From Cyanobacterium stanieri PCC 7202 (GTDB lineage Bacteria > Cyanobacteriota > Cyanobacteriia > Cyanobacteriales > Cyanobacteriaceae), in contig CP003940.1 of assembly GCA_000317655.1 (NCBI GenBank), forward strand, positions 1,054,001 to 1,118,000: 64,000 nucleotides of DNA. The letters are read 5' to 3'. The notes below the pieces were generated by a model, which searched no databases, was not told the origin of the DNA, and worked only from the letters and a program-made list of their open reading frames with translations. Shown here piece by piece: positions 1 through 9,472 of the stretch. The position numbers were made by a program, and so were the translations under genes. Within the stretch, counting starts at the first letter, position 1. Each line of letters begins with the position of its first letter.

Positions 1-2562
1 GGAGAAAATAACGAACCTCTGACAAGAGTAGCAGGAAGATTCTCCTCGGCGGAAATCCTTGATAATCTTTCCTTTAGTAGTGGGGAGAATGGGCGACGGG
101 TTTATTTGCGTGAGTTTGCTCAGGTAATGGATGGTAGTGAAGATCAAAGGGTTTTTGTGACTCTTAATGGTGTTCCTGCGGTGAAGGTAAGTGTGCAAAA
201 ACAACCTGATGCCAATACTATCGAAGTTATTGAGAGTGTTAAACAACGGCTTGAGGATTTACAAAGGGGAACTATTTTACCCGATGGGATTCAGTTTTTA
301 CCTACCCTCGATGAGTCGATTTTTATTGAAAATGCCATTGATAATGTGATTATGGCAGGATTGACAGGGGCTGGATTAGCGGCGATCGCAGTTTTACTCT
401 TTTTAGGTTCTCTGCGTCAAACTTTCATCATCGTAGTATCCATTCCCCTCGCTACCCTTGCCGCCATTATCATGATGCGCCTATCGGGCTTCTCCCTTAA
501 TGTATTTAGTTTAGGAGGTTTAGCCCTTGGGGTGGGTATCGTGGTAGATAACTCCATTGTGATGCTCGAAACCCTAGTGGGAGGTACAGAAGAAATTACT
601 AAAATTCCCCCCAACAAAAGAATTAAGAAAGCAGGTTTGTGGCGAAATCAAATTATTGATAAATCCATCCAAAGTGCTTCTAGCGTAGAATCAGCGTTAA
701 TTGCCTCCACCAGTACCAACCTAGTGGCGGTGTTACCCTTCCTTTTGATTGGTGGTTTACTTTCTTTGTTATTCAGTGAGTTAGTATTAACCATCAGCTT
801 TGCGATCGCAGCTTCCATCGTAGTCGCCCTAACCATTGTACCCATGCTTACCTCCCGACTCCTTGCTGTGCCATGGAGTAGTAACATTCGTAAGTTTTTT
901 GTCATCCATTGGTTTAACAAAACCTTTGACAAAGTCAATCAAGGTTACAAATCAACCCTTGGTTTTCTAGTCAATATCCGTTGGATATTTGTCATCGTCA
1001 TATTCCTAAGCCTCGGGGGCATTAGTTTCAACCTTGCCCAACAATTGCCCCAAGAAATTTTACCCTCCATCAACACAGGGCAAGTTAACGTAAGGGTGAG
1101 TTTTCCCACCGAAACCACCCTCGCCACCAACCGCAGGGTGATGGGTTTAGTCGATGAAATCATCCAATCTCAACCCGAAACCGAATACGCCTTCACCACC
1201 GCAGGGGGGGGCTTGTTTGGCGCCAATACCAGCGAAAACGTCCTCAGTGGCTCTAGCGATATTACCCTCAAACCGGGTACCAATGTAGAAGAATTTGCAG
1301 GAAGAATCAACCGTGAATTTGCCCAAATGAACTTAGTTGACATTCGCATTCGTGCCTTTCCCGGTAGGGTAAGGGGTTTAAACCTCAATAACTCCCCCGT
1401 TAGGGCAGATGTGGATGTGGTATTACAGGGTAGTGATCAGAATGTCTTAGAACAAACGGGCATGAGTATAGTTAATATCTTAGACCAAGAAGCAACCCTA
1501 TCCGATTTTACTCCCGACAGTGACCCTCGTCAGCCAGAGGTGGTCATTCGTCCTAATCCTGCGAGGTTAGCGGATTTTAATTTAACCATCCAAGACTTTA
1601 CCAACTCCCTACGTACCTCTGTGAGTGGGGTTACTCCTACCCAATTACAAAGGGGTACTCGTCTGGTGGATATAAACGTACAATTGGATTCAGCCCAAGT
1701 CAGAAATGCTGATGATCTCAGAAATATTCCCATTTTCACCAATGATAATCGCTTAATTCGTCTGGGAGAAGTGGCTACCATCGAAACAGGGGAAGCACCC
1801 AGCGAAATTCGTAGAATTAACCAAAGACAGGTATATATCATTACTGGTAACTTGGCAGAGGGGGCAAACCTAGGTCCTGCCCTTGATGAAATTGATGCCA
1901 TCATCGACAATGTTGATTTACCCGAGGGCATTGGGATTTTACCTAGCTATGCCAGACAAAGTAATGACGAGTTACAATCTTCTTTACCTATTTTGGCTGG
2001 TTTAGCTGGTTTCCTCGTCTTTGTAGTCATGGCGGTACAATATAACTCTTTAATTGATCCTTTGGTAATCATGTTTACCTTACCCCTTGCTCTTTCTGGA
2101 GGAATTTATGGGTTATACTTCACCGAAACCCCTGTGGGTGCCACGGTAATTGTGGGGGCGGTATTATTGGTGGGTATTGTGGTTAACAATGCCATTGTGA
2201 TGGTGGAATTGGCAAATCAGTTATATGAGAAACAAAAAGCTGATCCTGCTATTTCCCAACCCAGTCGCCGAGACTGTATGATTCAAGCCGCATCCCAACG
2301 ATTACGCCCCATTATGATGACCACTATCACCACGGTATTGGGGATGTATCCTCTAGCTTTGGGGGCAGGAGATGGGGGAGAATTTTTGCAACCCCTGGGC
2401 ATCGTGGTTTTTTGGGGTTTATCTTTGGCAACTCTCTTAACTTTATTCCTGATTCCTTGTTTATATATGTTGTTACATGAACCTCTCAATTTCTCTTTTG
2501 TGGGTTCTAAATCGGAACAGGAGGAGGAATCTATTGCTTCTGAGGAAACTGTTTTAACTTAA
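1..2562 (+). CDS. RND efflux transporter, inner-membrane permease (5' end missing)
   Basis: This is the C-terminal roughly 850 residues of a resistance-nodulation-division pump (AcrB/SwrC-like), a proton-driven exporter of the inner membrane. The reading frame is open from base 1, so the gene begins before the window; compared with the usual length of about 1050 residues, some 200 are missing. The visible part starts in the periplasmic porter domain, then has a hydrophobic block with the TM4 motif GVGIVVDNSIVML, a second porter half, and a final block with VGIVVNNAIVMVELANQ. The proton-relay positions that are Asp-Asp in TM4 and Lys in TM10 of AcrB read Asp-Asn and Asn here, which resembles SwrC-type pumps. 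Substrate cannot be deduced. An adaptor gene would be expected upstream, outside the window. The stop directly abuts the convergent yoeB stop. Confidence 0.92.
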   Translation, partial: GENNEPLTRVAGRFSSAEILDNLSFSSGENGRRVYLREFAQVMDGSEDQRVFVTLNGVPAVKVSVQKQPDANTIEVIESVKQRLEDLQRGTILPDGIQFLPTLDESIFIENAIDNVIMAGLTGAGLAAIAVLLFLGSLRQTFIIVVSIPLATLAAIIMMRLSGFSLNVFSLGGLALGVGIVVDNSIVMLETLVGGTEEITKIPPNKRIKKAGLWRNQIIDKSIQSASSVESALIASTSTNLVAVLPFLLIGGLLSLLFSELVLTISFAIAASIVVALTIVPMLTSRLLAVPWSSNIRKFFVIHWFNKTFDKVNQGYKSTLGFLVNIRWIFVIVIFLSLGGISFNLAQQLPQEILPSINTGQVNVRVSFPTETTLATNRRVMGLVDEIIQSQPETEYAFTTAGGGLFGANTSENVLSGSSDITLKPGTNVEEFAGRINREFAQMNLVDIRIRAFPGRVRGLNLNNSPVRADVDVVLQGSDQNVLEQTGMSIVNILDQEATLSDFTPDSDPRQPEVVIRPNPARLADFNLTIQDFTNSLRTSVSGVTPTQLQRGTRLVDINVQLDSAQVRNADDLRNIPIFTNDNRLIRLGEVATIETGEAPSEIRRINQRQVYIITGNLAEGANLGPALDEIDAIIDNVDLPEGIGILPSYARQSNDELQSSLPILAGLAGFLVFVVMAVQYNSLIDPLVIMFTLPLALSGGIYGLYFTETPVGATVIVGAVLLVGIVVNNAIVMVELANQLYEKQKADPAISQPSRRDCMIQAASQRLRPIMMTTITTVLGMYPLALGAGDGGEFLQPLGIVVFWGLSLATLLTLFLIPCLYMLLHEPLNFSFVGSKSEQEEESIASEETVLT

Positions 2563-2817
2563 CTAATAATGATAACGACATTGAATAATAATAATCTCAT
2601 TATCCAATACCTGATAGATTAAACGATGTTCTTGATTGATACGCCGTGACCATAAGCCACTCAAATCAAATTTTAGTGGCTCAGGTTTACCAATACCATC
2701 AAAGGGATTTCTTTGTATGTCTTTAATAATTTGATTAATTCTTTTTAAAGTTTTTTTATCTTGAGTCTGCCAATATAAATAGTCATGCCAACCATCTTCT
2801 AAAAAAGAAATTTTCAT
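2563..2817 (-). CDS. yoeB: YoeB family mRNA-interferase toxin
   Basis: An 84-residue protein of the Txe/YoeB family, ribosome-dependent mRNA endonucleases of type II toxin-antitoxin modules. It has the family hallmarks: an N-terminal FLEDGWHDYLYWQ segment, the middle PFDGIGKPEPLK stretch, and a C-terminal LWSRRINQEHRLIYQV followed by QCRYHY, which carries the expected catalytic Glu, Arg, His and Tyr. Length is normal. It lies five bases downstream of the antitoxin gene, so the two form an operon in the order antitoxin then toxin. It appears intact and probably functional. Confidence 0.93.
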   Translation of the reverse strand: MKISFLEDGWHDYLYWQTQDKKTLKRINQIIKDIQRNPFDGIGKPEPLKFDLSGLWSRRINQEHRLIYQVLDNEIIIIQCRYHY

Positions 2818-2822
2818 GGGTT

Positions 2823-3080
2823 TTATTCTTCTTCCATTAACTCATGGCTTTCGTATTTTCCTTGTTTTAATTCTCCTAATGCTTTATAAAGTCGTTGAGC
2901 ATTTTTAGGACTACGTAATAAATATAGTGTCTCTTCCATGGCACTATAATCCTCTAGTGACATCATAACGACGGGTTTTTCAGATTGACGAGTAATAATA
3001 ATTGGCGCATGATCCTCACAAACTTGATTCATTACACGACTAAAGTTTTTTCGGGCCTGAGTATAAGTAATTGCATCCAT
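2823..3080 (-). CDS. yefM: YefM/Phd family antitoxin
   Basis: An 85-residue antitoxin of the Phd/YefM family, expected to neutralise the neighbouring YoeB and to repress its own promoter through its N-terminal domain. The N-terminus MDAITYTQARKNFSRVMNQV and the central PVVMMSLEDYSAMEETLYLL match the family; the C-terminal third is charged and Glu-rich, typical of the toxin-wrapping tail. It is the first gene of the operon. The 105-base gap to recR should hold its promoter. Confidence 0.92.
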   Translation of the reverse strand: MDAITYTQARKNFSRVMNQVCEDHAPIIITRQSEKPVVMMSLEDYSAMEETLYLLRSPKNAQRLYKALGELKQGKYESHELMEEE

Positions 3081-3185
3081 AACATTTAGAGAATATTGTT
3101 ATTTTGATGTTACCATTGATGTACTTATTCAGTTATTGATAGAAAATTTTACCCCAAACTCAAGTTAAATAGCGATTGATTCCCC

Positions 3186-3833
3186 GTGACCGAATATTGT
3201 ACACTAGAGTGGATTTTCGTTACGGAGATAAATCATATTTATACCCCACCCCTTGCCCGTTTAATTGAACAATTGCAAAAGTTACCTGGTGTTGGTCCAA
3301 AAAGTGCTCAAAGGTTGGCTTTACATATTCTCAAACGTCCTGATAAGGATGCGGAAAATTTAGCCCAAGCAATTTTAGATGCTAAAAGACGGGTTGGTTT
3401 TTGTCAGCGATGTTTTCATCTTTCCGCTGAACCCATTTGTAATATATGTAGTAATCCTAATCGAGATGAAAAAGTGATCTGTGTGGTGGCGGATTCTAAG
3501 GATGTGATTGCCCTCGAAAAAACAAGGGAGTATCAGGGTAAATATCATGTGTTGGGGGGGGTTATTTCACCGATGGATGGCATTGGGCCTGAGCAACTAA
3601 ATATTACGGCGCTGGTGGAAAGGGTAAGTCGGGAGAAGACGGAGGAGGTTATTTTGGCGATAAATCCTAGTGTGGAGGGGGAAACGACTACGCTTTATAT
3701 TGGGCAGTTGCTCAAGCCTTTTACAAGGGTGACTCGTATTGCCTTTGGTTTACCCATGGGAGGGGATTTGGAATATGCTGATGAGGTGACTTTGGCCCGT
3801 GCTTTGGAAGGGCGCAGGGAAATTGACGATTGA
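3186..3833 (+). CDS. recR: Recombination protein RecR
   Basis: RecR works with RecF and RecO to load RecA on gapped DNA. Visible in order: helix-hairpin-helix [13 protein letters not shown], a four-Cys zinc finger (CQRC ... CNIC), a Toprim domain beginning [10 protein letters not shown], and a C-terminal Walker-B-like segment. The only conventional start is GTG at 3186, which has no ribosome site and adds 17 residues that RecR proteins lack. The homologous start falls at an in-frame ATT at 3237, nine bases after a good GGAG (3224-3227), so translation may begin at ATT. Coordinates here use the GTG as the conservative choice. Confidence 0.93.
   Translation: MTEYCTLEWIFVTEINHIYTPPLARLIEQLQKLPGVGPKSAQRLALHILKRPDKDAENLAQAILDAKRRVGFCQRCFHLSAEPICNICSNPNRDEKVICVVADSKDVIALEKTREYQGKYHVLGGVISPMDGIGPEQLNITALVERVSREKTEEVILAINPSVEGETTTLYIGQLLKPFTRVTRIAFGLPMGGDLEYADEVTLARALEGRREIDD
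3224..3239 (+). promoter_or_regulatory. Ribosome binding site GGAG followed by a candidate ATT start of recR
   Basis: GGAG at 3224-3227 is followed after nine bases by ATT at 3237-3239, in the recR frame. Initiation there would give a protein starting (M)[11 protein letters not shown]. That places the LPGVG motif within one residue of its position in E. coli RecR. No ATG, GTG or TTG lies in frame between 3189 and the conserved region. Confidence 0.5.
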
Positions 3834-3953
3834 CAATGGACGATTGAACGTGGACAATTGAAAGGGTTTTAGGTGTTTATTTTCTCTTCTTAATCCTTGA
3901 TTTTGGGGAATTTCTCATTTATTTATTTTTATTTTTAGGTTTTGTTATTGACT

Positions 3954-4214
3954 ATGAAAAAGTATTCTGTAAGGGTATATGTAACTTTGAGGGCTTCGGT
4001 GCTTGATACGGCTGGAACTGCTGTGGAGTCTGGTTTACATCAGTTGGGTTATGAAGGTGTCGAGGGGGTGCGCATTGGTAAGTACATTGAGTTAAGTTTG
4101 AGGGCGGAAAGTCAAGAAAAGGCTGAGGCGGATTTGCATGAAATGTGTGACAAACTTTTGAGTAATCCTGTCATTGAAAATTATCGTTTTGAGTTAAATC
4201 CTGTGGAGGCGTAG
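3954..4214 (+). CDS. purS: Phosphoribosylformylglycinamidine synthase subunit PurS
   Basis: PurS is the small structural subunit that bridges PurL and PurQ in the FGAM synthase complex of purine synthesis. The 86-residue product beginning MKKYSVRVYVTLR has the PurS fold pattern: beta strand, helix with LDTAGTAVESGLHQLGY, then VRIGKYIEL and a C-terminal helix ending ENYRFEL. The frame can be extended upstream to a TTG at 3942, but the ATG at 3954 matches the family start. It ends three bases before purQ, so the two are co-translated. purL is not in the window. Confidence 0.95.
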   Translation: MKKYSVRVYVTLRASVLDTAGTAVESGLHQLGYEGVEGVRIGKYIELSLRAESQEKAEADLHEMCDKLLSNPVIENYRFELNPVEA

Positions 4215-4217
4215 GTT

Positions 4218-4895
4218 ATGAAGTTTGGTGTCGTTGTTTTTCCGGGTTCAAATTGCGATCGCGACGTGGCAATGGTAACGGAGGGGGTATTAAATCAACC
4301 TACCCGTTTTGTCTGGCATCAGGATACGGATATTGATGATCTTGATATTATTGTGGTACCGGGGGGGTTTAGTTATGGGGATTATTTACGCTGTGGGGCG
4401 ATCGCCCGTTTTTCTCCTATTATGAATAGTATTATCAAACACGCTGAAGCGGGAAAGTTGGTATTAGGTATTTGTAACGGTTTTCAGGTACTCACAGAGG
4501 CAGGATTACTCCCTGGGGCGCTGATTCGTAATCGGGATTTACATTTCATCTGTGATCAAGTTCCTATCAAGATAGAACATAACAATTCTGTGTGGACAAA
4601 AAACTATCAAAGCGAGGAAGTAATTTGTTTACCCATTGCCCACGGTGAAGGCAACTATTATGCCGATGAAGATACCCTTAAGGAGTTGGAGGATAATCAT
4701 CAAATCCTCTTCCGTTATTCCGATGCCCAAGGGAAAATTGATGAAAAATCTAACCCCAATGGTTCATGCCATAATATCGCAGGTATTACTAACAAGCAAG
4801 GTAATGTGTTGGGGATGATGCCCCATCCCGAAAGGGCAAGTGATGATGGACTTGGTTTTATTGATGGTAAGGCTTTGTTTGCAGGGCTTTGCTAA
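4218..4895 (+). CDS. purQ: Phosphoribosylformylglycinamidine synthase subunit PurQ (glutaminase)
   Basis: PurQ releases ammonia from glutamine for the FGAM synthase reaction. It is a class I glutamine amidotransferase: [11 protein letters not shown] at the N-terminus, the nucleophile elbow GICNGFQVL (catalytic Cys), and the C-terminal His/Glu pair in MMPHPERA. Length (225 residues) is normal. The start ATG lies three bases after the purS stop. After its stop there is a copy of the CCCCCAGAATTGGGGG repeat rather than a classic terminator. Confidence 0.96.
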   Translation: MKFGVVVFPGSNCDRDVAMVTEGVLNQPTRFVWHQDTDIDDLDIIVVPGGFSYGDYLRCGAIARFSPIMNSIIKHAEAGKLVLGICNGFQVLTEAGLLPGALIRNRDLHFICDQVPIKIEHNNSVWTKNYQSEEVICLPIAHGEGNYYADEDTLKELEDNHQILFRYSDAQGKIDEKSNPNGSCHNIAGITNKQGNVLGMMPHPERASDDGLGFIDGKALFAGLC

Positions 4896-4903
4896 CACAA
4901 GCT

Positions 4904-4940
4904 AAGTCCCCCAGAATTGGGGGATTTAGGGGGCTAAAAC
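4904..4940 (+). repeat. Dispersed palindromic repeat R1, copy 1
   Basis: Core TCCCCCAGAATTGGGGGA followed by TTTAGGGGGC. Very similar copies lie at 16466, 18558, 25913 and, more diverged, at 35969 and 52142. The core can form a five- to six-base-pair hairpin. All copies are intergenic or at the edge of a gene. Confidence 0.85.
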
Positions 4941-5002
4941 ATATTTAGTTTCCCTATTCCCCATCTCACAACAACTATCGAACTAAGCTAAACACTTTTA
5001 TC

Positions 5003-5683
5003 ATGTCCAATCTCGAAGAATTAAAAAAAGCCATTCAGGCAGAAGCTCAAAGTGCTGAGTTTCCCATAGATGTGCCTGTATATGAATCGGCAAAAAAAGA
5101 TCCCACTATGCCTATACTTTATTATGGCAACCTCAAAAGTAATGTCTGTTTTTTTGGACGAGATTTGGGGCGGGATGAGGTAATGGCTGGGCAACCTCTC
5201 ATTGGGGCTTCTGGTACATTAGTTCGTCAAGGATTTTATCGGGCGATGTACAAGGAAAATACCAATGATAGGGAAAAATTAATGGCTGTGTGCGATCGCC
5301 TCTTACTCACCAACACAGTACCCTATAAACCCCCAGAAAATAAGGCGTATGGGGTAAGGGTAAAAAGAAGATTTCGCCCTTTTGTAGAACAACTATTAAC
5401 CATCCATTGGCAAGGCAATCATATCATCACCCTCGGCACAGAAGCCTTTAAATGGTTTGAACCCTACACCGACAAAGAAGAATTTAATCAATTTTGGGCG
5501 GATAAAGATCATCGTTACGAAAAAAGTATCCAAGTTACCTTAACCGCCACCGATAACGAGGGTAAATCCTTTCAGAAACAAACCCTAATCTCTCCTTTAC
5601 CCCATCCCTCTCCCTTAAATCAGAGGTATTACCGATTATTTCCAGCAATGTTACAGGCTAGACTTGCTCAACTAGAATTTTAA
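5003..5683 (+). CDS. Uracil-DNA glycosylase family protein
   Basis: A 226-residue protein of the uracil-DNA glycosylase superfamily, which remove uracil or related damaged bases from DNA. The N-terminal half carries GRDLGRDEVMAGQPLIGASG, corresponding to the water-activating motif and the GxPxxGxxG stretch of family 4/5-like enzymes. The C-terminal SPLPHPSPLNQRYY is the DNA-intercalation motif with its His. No Cys cluster for an Fe-S centre is evident, so it is not a standard family 4 enzyme; its exact substrate is unknown. It ends four bases inside the convergent SpoIID-like gene. No ribosome site is seen before the ATG. Confidence 0.8.
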   Translation: MSNLEELKKAIQAEAQSAEFPIDVPVYESAKKDPTMPILYYGNLKSNVCFFGRDLGRDEVMAGQPLIGASGTLVRQGFYRAMYKENTNDREKLMAVCDRLLLTNTVPYKPPENKAYGVRVKRRFRPFVEQLLTIHWQGNHIITLGTEAFKWFEPYTDKEEFNQFWADKDHRYEKSIQVTLTATDNEGKSFQKQTLISPLPHPSPLNQRYYRLFPAMLQARLAQLEF

Positions 5684-7272
5684 TCTCCCTGCCACCAAAC
5701 AATAGAGCCATTTAAGGGTTGAATCCTTGCTTGAGGGTAATAAAACTCGAGAATTTGTTGGGCAGAATAACCACGATTGGCGAGGCTATAACTACCAAAT
5801 TGGCTCAAACCTACCCCATGACCAAAACCACCACCCACAAATCGATAACCATCTAATTGATTACCATTTTTATAAATGGGGTCAAGGTAAAATAAGGTAC
5901 TCACAGGAGGTTCAAAAGCACTTCTGACCTCATTTTTCTCTAACTTTACCATCCCTAAATCTGTTTCTACTTCCATCACCAAAATTCTGCCCGAAATCGA
6001 GCGCTCCGTAACTTCCATTTTTTTGATGGTGTTGAACTCTGCGAGGGGATGACGGATTCTTTCTAAATATTTTTTTAAATCGCTGTTAAGATCTTGTAAG
6101 CTACGAGGACGATTCCAACGAAATAAACGGCGCCCCACTTCATTAAAACCACTATCAAGGGAGATGAAACGGCGTAAATTTGCCTCATAGTTGAGGGGGT
6201 TTTGTGCTAAATCCCAAATGGGCGTAGGGGCATCAATGACAGGTTGGAGATAAGGTCTATCTTCCCCATTCCATGTATCGCTAAAGGCTGATGTTACACC
6301 CCCAGAAGTGGAAAAATAAAGGGCATCTACTAACTCATTATCATAGGTTAATACTAAACCACGAGTAGAGGCGATCGCCTGATCCGACAAATTAGAAGTC
6401 TGTCCTAGTCCATAATACACTTGACAATGGGTCGTGGCGCACATTTGATAATTATCCGCCTCAAAACGACGGGTATTTCTGAGGGCATAGGTTCGAGCGA
6501 TAATAGTTTGAGCTTCTGCCGCCGCCCGAGGAGCATTCGCCCCAATTTCGTGGGGTACTACCCCCCGTAAATAAGTTTCAATATCAACTCGATTGACAAG
6601 GGTATAATCACCATAGGCATTAGGTTGGATATTTAAACGACCACCATATAAACGAGTAGTTCCATTATCCCCCTCCCTTACTCGCACTAAATTTTTATTA
6701 GTATTTATATCAAGATAATCAACACGGTAGGTATTATTTCCCACAGTAAAACTAACCTCGGGAATCTCTAACAAAACCTCCGTCTCAATATAAACATCAT
6801 CAATATCTGCTTTTTGAATACTATTGAGCAATAATCTTTTTAGCAACGGAGTATTATAAACATCCCTTTTTGCCCATACCTGCCAACGGCCAGGTTGAGT
6901 AATTTCTACCTCAATGCCCAACTCTCGCCAACGATTCGCACTATCTTCTGCCGTTTCAAAGGTGCCATGATCTCCTAAAATTACCCTTTCTCTAATTTTT
7001 GGCTGCTCGAGACTTTGAGGGGTAATGGTTAAATTCACCTGATTTGTAGTTAATGCCCTTACAGGATTATTACCTTCCCCATCTTGTTCCCGAAATCTCA
7101 GGGTAAGGTTATCTCCCTCGGTGCTAGTAATGATTAATTTATCTTCTAACTCCTCACCAAATCTTTGGACAATGCCCACCTGCAACTCTACAGCCTTCGC
7201 CACAGAATTGGGCATAGTCAGCCCTAGGAAAAATAAACAGGAAAAAAACAATTGCCAATTTTTAGACAGCAT
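5680..7272 (-). CDS. Exported SpoIID/LytB-domain protein
   Basis: A secreted protein with a SpoIID/LytB domain, a family that in Bacillus includes a peptidoglycan lytic transglycosylase (SpoIID) and an amidase enhancer (LytB). The ATG at 7272 gives a clean signal peptide (LSKNWQLFFSCLFFLGL ... AKA); an ATG at 7317 would add 15 residues before it. The domain occupies about residues 225-520, with LRGVVPHEIGANAPRAAAEA (catalytic Glu region), ARTYALRNTRR, TTHCQVYYG and, near the end, GGGFGHGVGLSQFG. Cyanobacteria do not sporulate, so a role in cell-wall remodelling is inferred. It follows the DUF3038 gene on the same strand. Confidence 0.85.
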   Translation of the reverse strand: MLSKNWQLFFSCLFFLGLTMPNSVAKAVELQVGIVQRFGEELEDKLIITSTEGDNLTLRFREQDGEGNNPVRALTTNQVNLTITPQSLEQPKIRERVILGDHGTFETAEDSANRWRELGIEVEITQPGRWQVWAKRDVYNTPLLKRLLLNSIQKADIDDVYIETEVLLEIPEVSFTVGNNTYRVDYLDINTNKNLVRVREGDNGTTRLYGGRLNIQPNAYGDYTLVNRVDIETYLRGVVPHEIGANAPRAAAEAQTIIARTYALRNTRRFEADNYQMCATTHCQVYYGLGQTSNLSDQAIASTRGLVLTYDNELVDALYFSTSGGVTSAFSDTWNGEDRPYLQPVIDAPTPIWDLAQNPLNYEANLRRFISLDSGFNEVGRRLFRWNRPRSLQDLNSDLKKYLERIRHPLAEFNTIKKMEVTERSISGRILVMEVETDLGMVKLEKNEVRSAFEPPVSTLFYLDPIYKNGNQLDGYRFVGGGFGHGVGLSQFGSYSLANRGYSAQQILEFYYPQARIQPLNGSIVWWQGD

Positions 7273-7323
7273 ATTATTACCTAACCACAAAAAATTTAAT
7301 AGATTATTTTTGATCATTATCTT

Positions 7324-7959
7324 TTAATCAACTTCCCCATCAAATAAGCGAATCAAGAGCCTTTCTATTCCCCTTGTACCACTAAAAAATAAAAGTTCTT
7401 CTAATAGGGAAAAAGCTAAACTATTTAATTCTTCAGAGGATGCCAAATAAACAGAAACCTTTGCCCTACGAGGATTCATCCGAGATGCAAAATGAGATCT
7501 GAAGCGACTAAAATATTCAGAAAGTCGAAAATTATTTTCTAAAGGTATATCTTTATCCTTCATCTGTTGGGCTGCTAAGAGTAACTGAGTCAGGGGGACT
7601 AACAGCCTTTTTGCACAGAAGTTGATTAAAACAATCAAAGTTTTGATTTGATCTGGAGTTAAGTTTGCTCTGTTATAACATTTACGCCAAGGATTGGTAG
7701 AGCGTAAACGCCACAAATCAACTCGGTTATGAATAATACCTTGAAGACCTAAACTCTGACAAACTGCCAACATTTCCTCGGATGCCCCTAGCCTAAGAGC
7801 TTCAATGGCTAAAAGTAAGAGATCTAATTGTTGTTGCACTCTTAATATTCCCCTCGTGGGAAGGGGAGAAACATCTGGCAATGTGTCGAGTATCAAGGGT
7901 AATGAATTACCGCCACTGGTATTATCGGGATTGGGAGTTAAGGGTACAGATTGGGTCAT
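7324..7959 (-). CDS. DUF3038 family cyanobacterial protein
   Basis: A protein of about 211 residues that I recognise as DUF3038, found in cyanobacteria and of unknown function. It is soluble and largely helical; the characteristic part is QLDLLLLAIEALRLGASEEM and the following NRVDLWRLRSTNPWRK. ATG at 7959 is preferred over a TTG at 7989. In many cyanobacteria DUF3038 is followed by another unknown (DUF4335), but here the next gene is the SpoIID-like one. Confidence 0.6.
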   Translation of the reverse strand: MTQSVPLTPNPDNTSGGNSLPLILDTLPDVSPLPTRGILRVQQQLDLLLLAIEALRLGASEEMLAVCQSLGLQGIIHNRVDLWRLRSTNPWRKCYNRANLTPDQIKTLIVLINFCAKRLLVPLTQLLLAAQQMKDKDIPLENNFRLSEYFSRFRSHFASRMNPRRAKVSVYLASSEELNSLAFSLLEELLFFSGTRGIERLLIRLFDGEVD

Positions 7960-8165
7960 CTGGAAATCGTTGGTAAAATTACTGATCAATATTAGTATTT
8001 TTGATGTTCAGAAGAGAAAAAAGTTTCTTTTTTATCCGATTTTTATAATACCATAAGCTTTGTTGTGGGGTGGGGGATGGTTTTTCAGGGTTTATTTTTG
8101 CTTTTTTAGTTTGAATCACCCCTACTATATAATTGGGAGGTGGCAATTGGTTCTAAAAAAAATCT

Positions 8166-9011
8166 ATGGTTGAGGCGGTAGGAAGATATTTAATTTTTGC
8201 TCAGGCGGATATTCCTGAAGATGTTTCTGATGAGTTGGTCACGGAATTTACTCCTGAAAAAATTTTGCGCGCACTTTTTGCGTTGTTTATTGCTTATACT
8301 TGTGTTTTTTTGATCCAAAAAATTACTAATTGGATTGCGGAAAGGGTACCCCGTCGTTATCGTTTATTAACTAAGCAATCTCTACCCTTTTGGAAAGGAT
8401 TAATTTTATTAATTACCATTGCTTATTTGGTACGACTATTTTTTAATCTTTCCGAGTCCAACCTGTTGGCTTTGACTGGTAGTATCGCTGTGGCGGTAGG
8501 TTTTGCTTTTAAGGATTATATTAGTTCTATTATCGCTGGAGTGGTTGCCTTATTTGAAAGTCCTTATCGTGTGGGCGATCGCATCCAAATTGGGGATCAT
8601 TATGGAGAGGTCGTCAGTTATGGGTTACGGGGAATCCAAATTCAAACTCCCGATGATAATACTGTCACCATTCCCCATAATAAAGCATGGACGGAGGCTA
8701 TTTCCAATGCCAATGCTGGTAATTTGGAAGCACAAGTTGCCACAGAATTTTTCTTTGAACATGATGCTGATGATGAAATGATTATTAATATTCTCTATCA
8801 GGCTGCTTACAGTAGCAAGTATACTCAGTTAAAATTACCCATTCGTGTTTTAATGAAGGAGGAAGAATGGGGTACAAAATTTAAATTGCGTTCTTATCCC
8901 ATGGATGCAAGAGACGAATTTCTTTATCAAACGGATTTAATTCGTAGGGCGAAAAAAGCCTTTGCCCGTCATAACATTGCATATCTAAAAAGATTTTCCG
9001 ATTTTGAATAG
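8166..9011 (+). CDS. MscS family mechanosensitive ion channel
   Basis: A 281-residue small-conductance mechanosensitive channel of the inner membrane, opened by membrane tension during hypo-osmotic shock. It has two or three N-terminal membrane segments; then the pore-lining helix VAVGFAFKDYISSIIAGVVAL, the beta domain SPYRVGDRIQIGDHYGEVV and TPDDNTVTIPHNKAW, and a C-terminal alpha/beta domain. A -10-like TATAAT sits at 8128-8133. A DUF202 protein gene follows nine bases later, so both are probably co-transcribed. Confidence 0.92.
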   Translation: MVEAVGRYLIFAQADIPEDVSDELVTEFTPEKILRALFALFIAYTCVFLIQKITNWIAERVPRRYRLLTKQSLPFWKGLILLITIAYLVRLFFNLSESNLLALTGSIAVAVGFAFKDYISSIIAGVVALFESPYRVGDRIQIGDHYGEVVSYGLRGIQIQTPDDNTVTIPHNKAWTEAISNANAGNLEAQVATEFFFEHDADDEMIINILYQAAYSSKYTQLKLPIRVLMKEEEWGTKFKLRSYPMDARDEFLYQTDLIRRAKKAFARHNIAYLKRFSDFE

Positions 9012-9020
9012 GTCTTATTG

Positions 9021-9452
9021 ATGTCCAAATTACCAAAAGTAGATCGTCAAAGGGAACATCAAGCCAACGAGCGCACCTTTTTGGCATGGTTACGTACTTC
9101 CATTGCCCTTATTGGTTTTGGTTTTGCGCTTACTCGCTTTGGTATCTTTCTTAGACAATTAGAAATATCTTTAACAAGGGAAAGATTTACTAATAATGGT
9201 TTACTCAATTCTGAAAATTTGGGTATTGCCCTAGTAGTATTGGGAATTTTGGTCATTGGAGTAGCTCTTTACAATTATAATCGAGCTTTTTGGCAAATTG
9301 AAAAAGGAGATTATCAACCTAATCGTTTTATGGTATTCATGACGGCTCTTTTAGTGGTCATTGTTGGTTTTCTGAGTTTGGCGGTGATGGTTAGGCGTAA
9401 TCCTTTACCTATCTACAATCCACCCTCACCTCAAAATTATTTTGAAGATTAA
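9021..9452 (+). CDS. DUF202 (YidH-like) membrane protein
   Basis: A 143-residue membrane protein with the DUF202 signature near the N-terminus (ANERTFLAWLRTSIALIGFG), followed by three membrane segments. Function is unknown in this family. The frame permits a TTG three bases earlier (9018), but the ATG at 9021 is the natural start. It lies nine bases after the MscS gene, which suggests a shared role in membrane or osmotic physiology, though this is only context. Confidence 0.85.
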   Translation: MSKLPKVDRQREHQANERTFLAWLRTSIALIGFGFALTRFGIFLRQLEISLTRERFTNNGLLNSENLGIALVVLGILVIGVALYNYNRAFWQIEKGDYQPNRFMVFMTALLVVIVGFLSLAVMVRRNPLPIYNPPSPQNYFED

Positions 9453-9472
9453 TTGTCCAAAAAAATATCATT

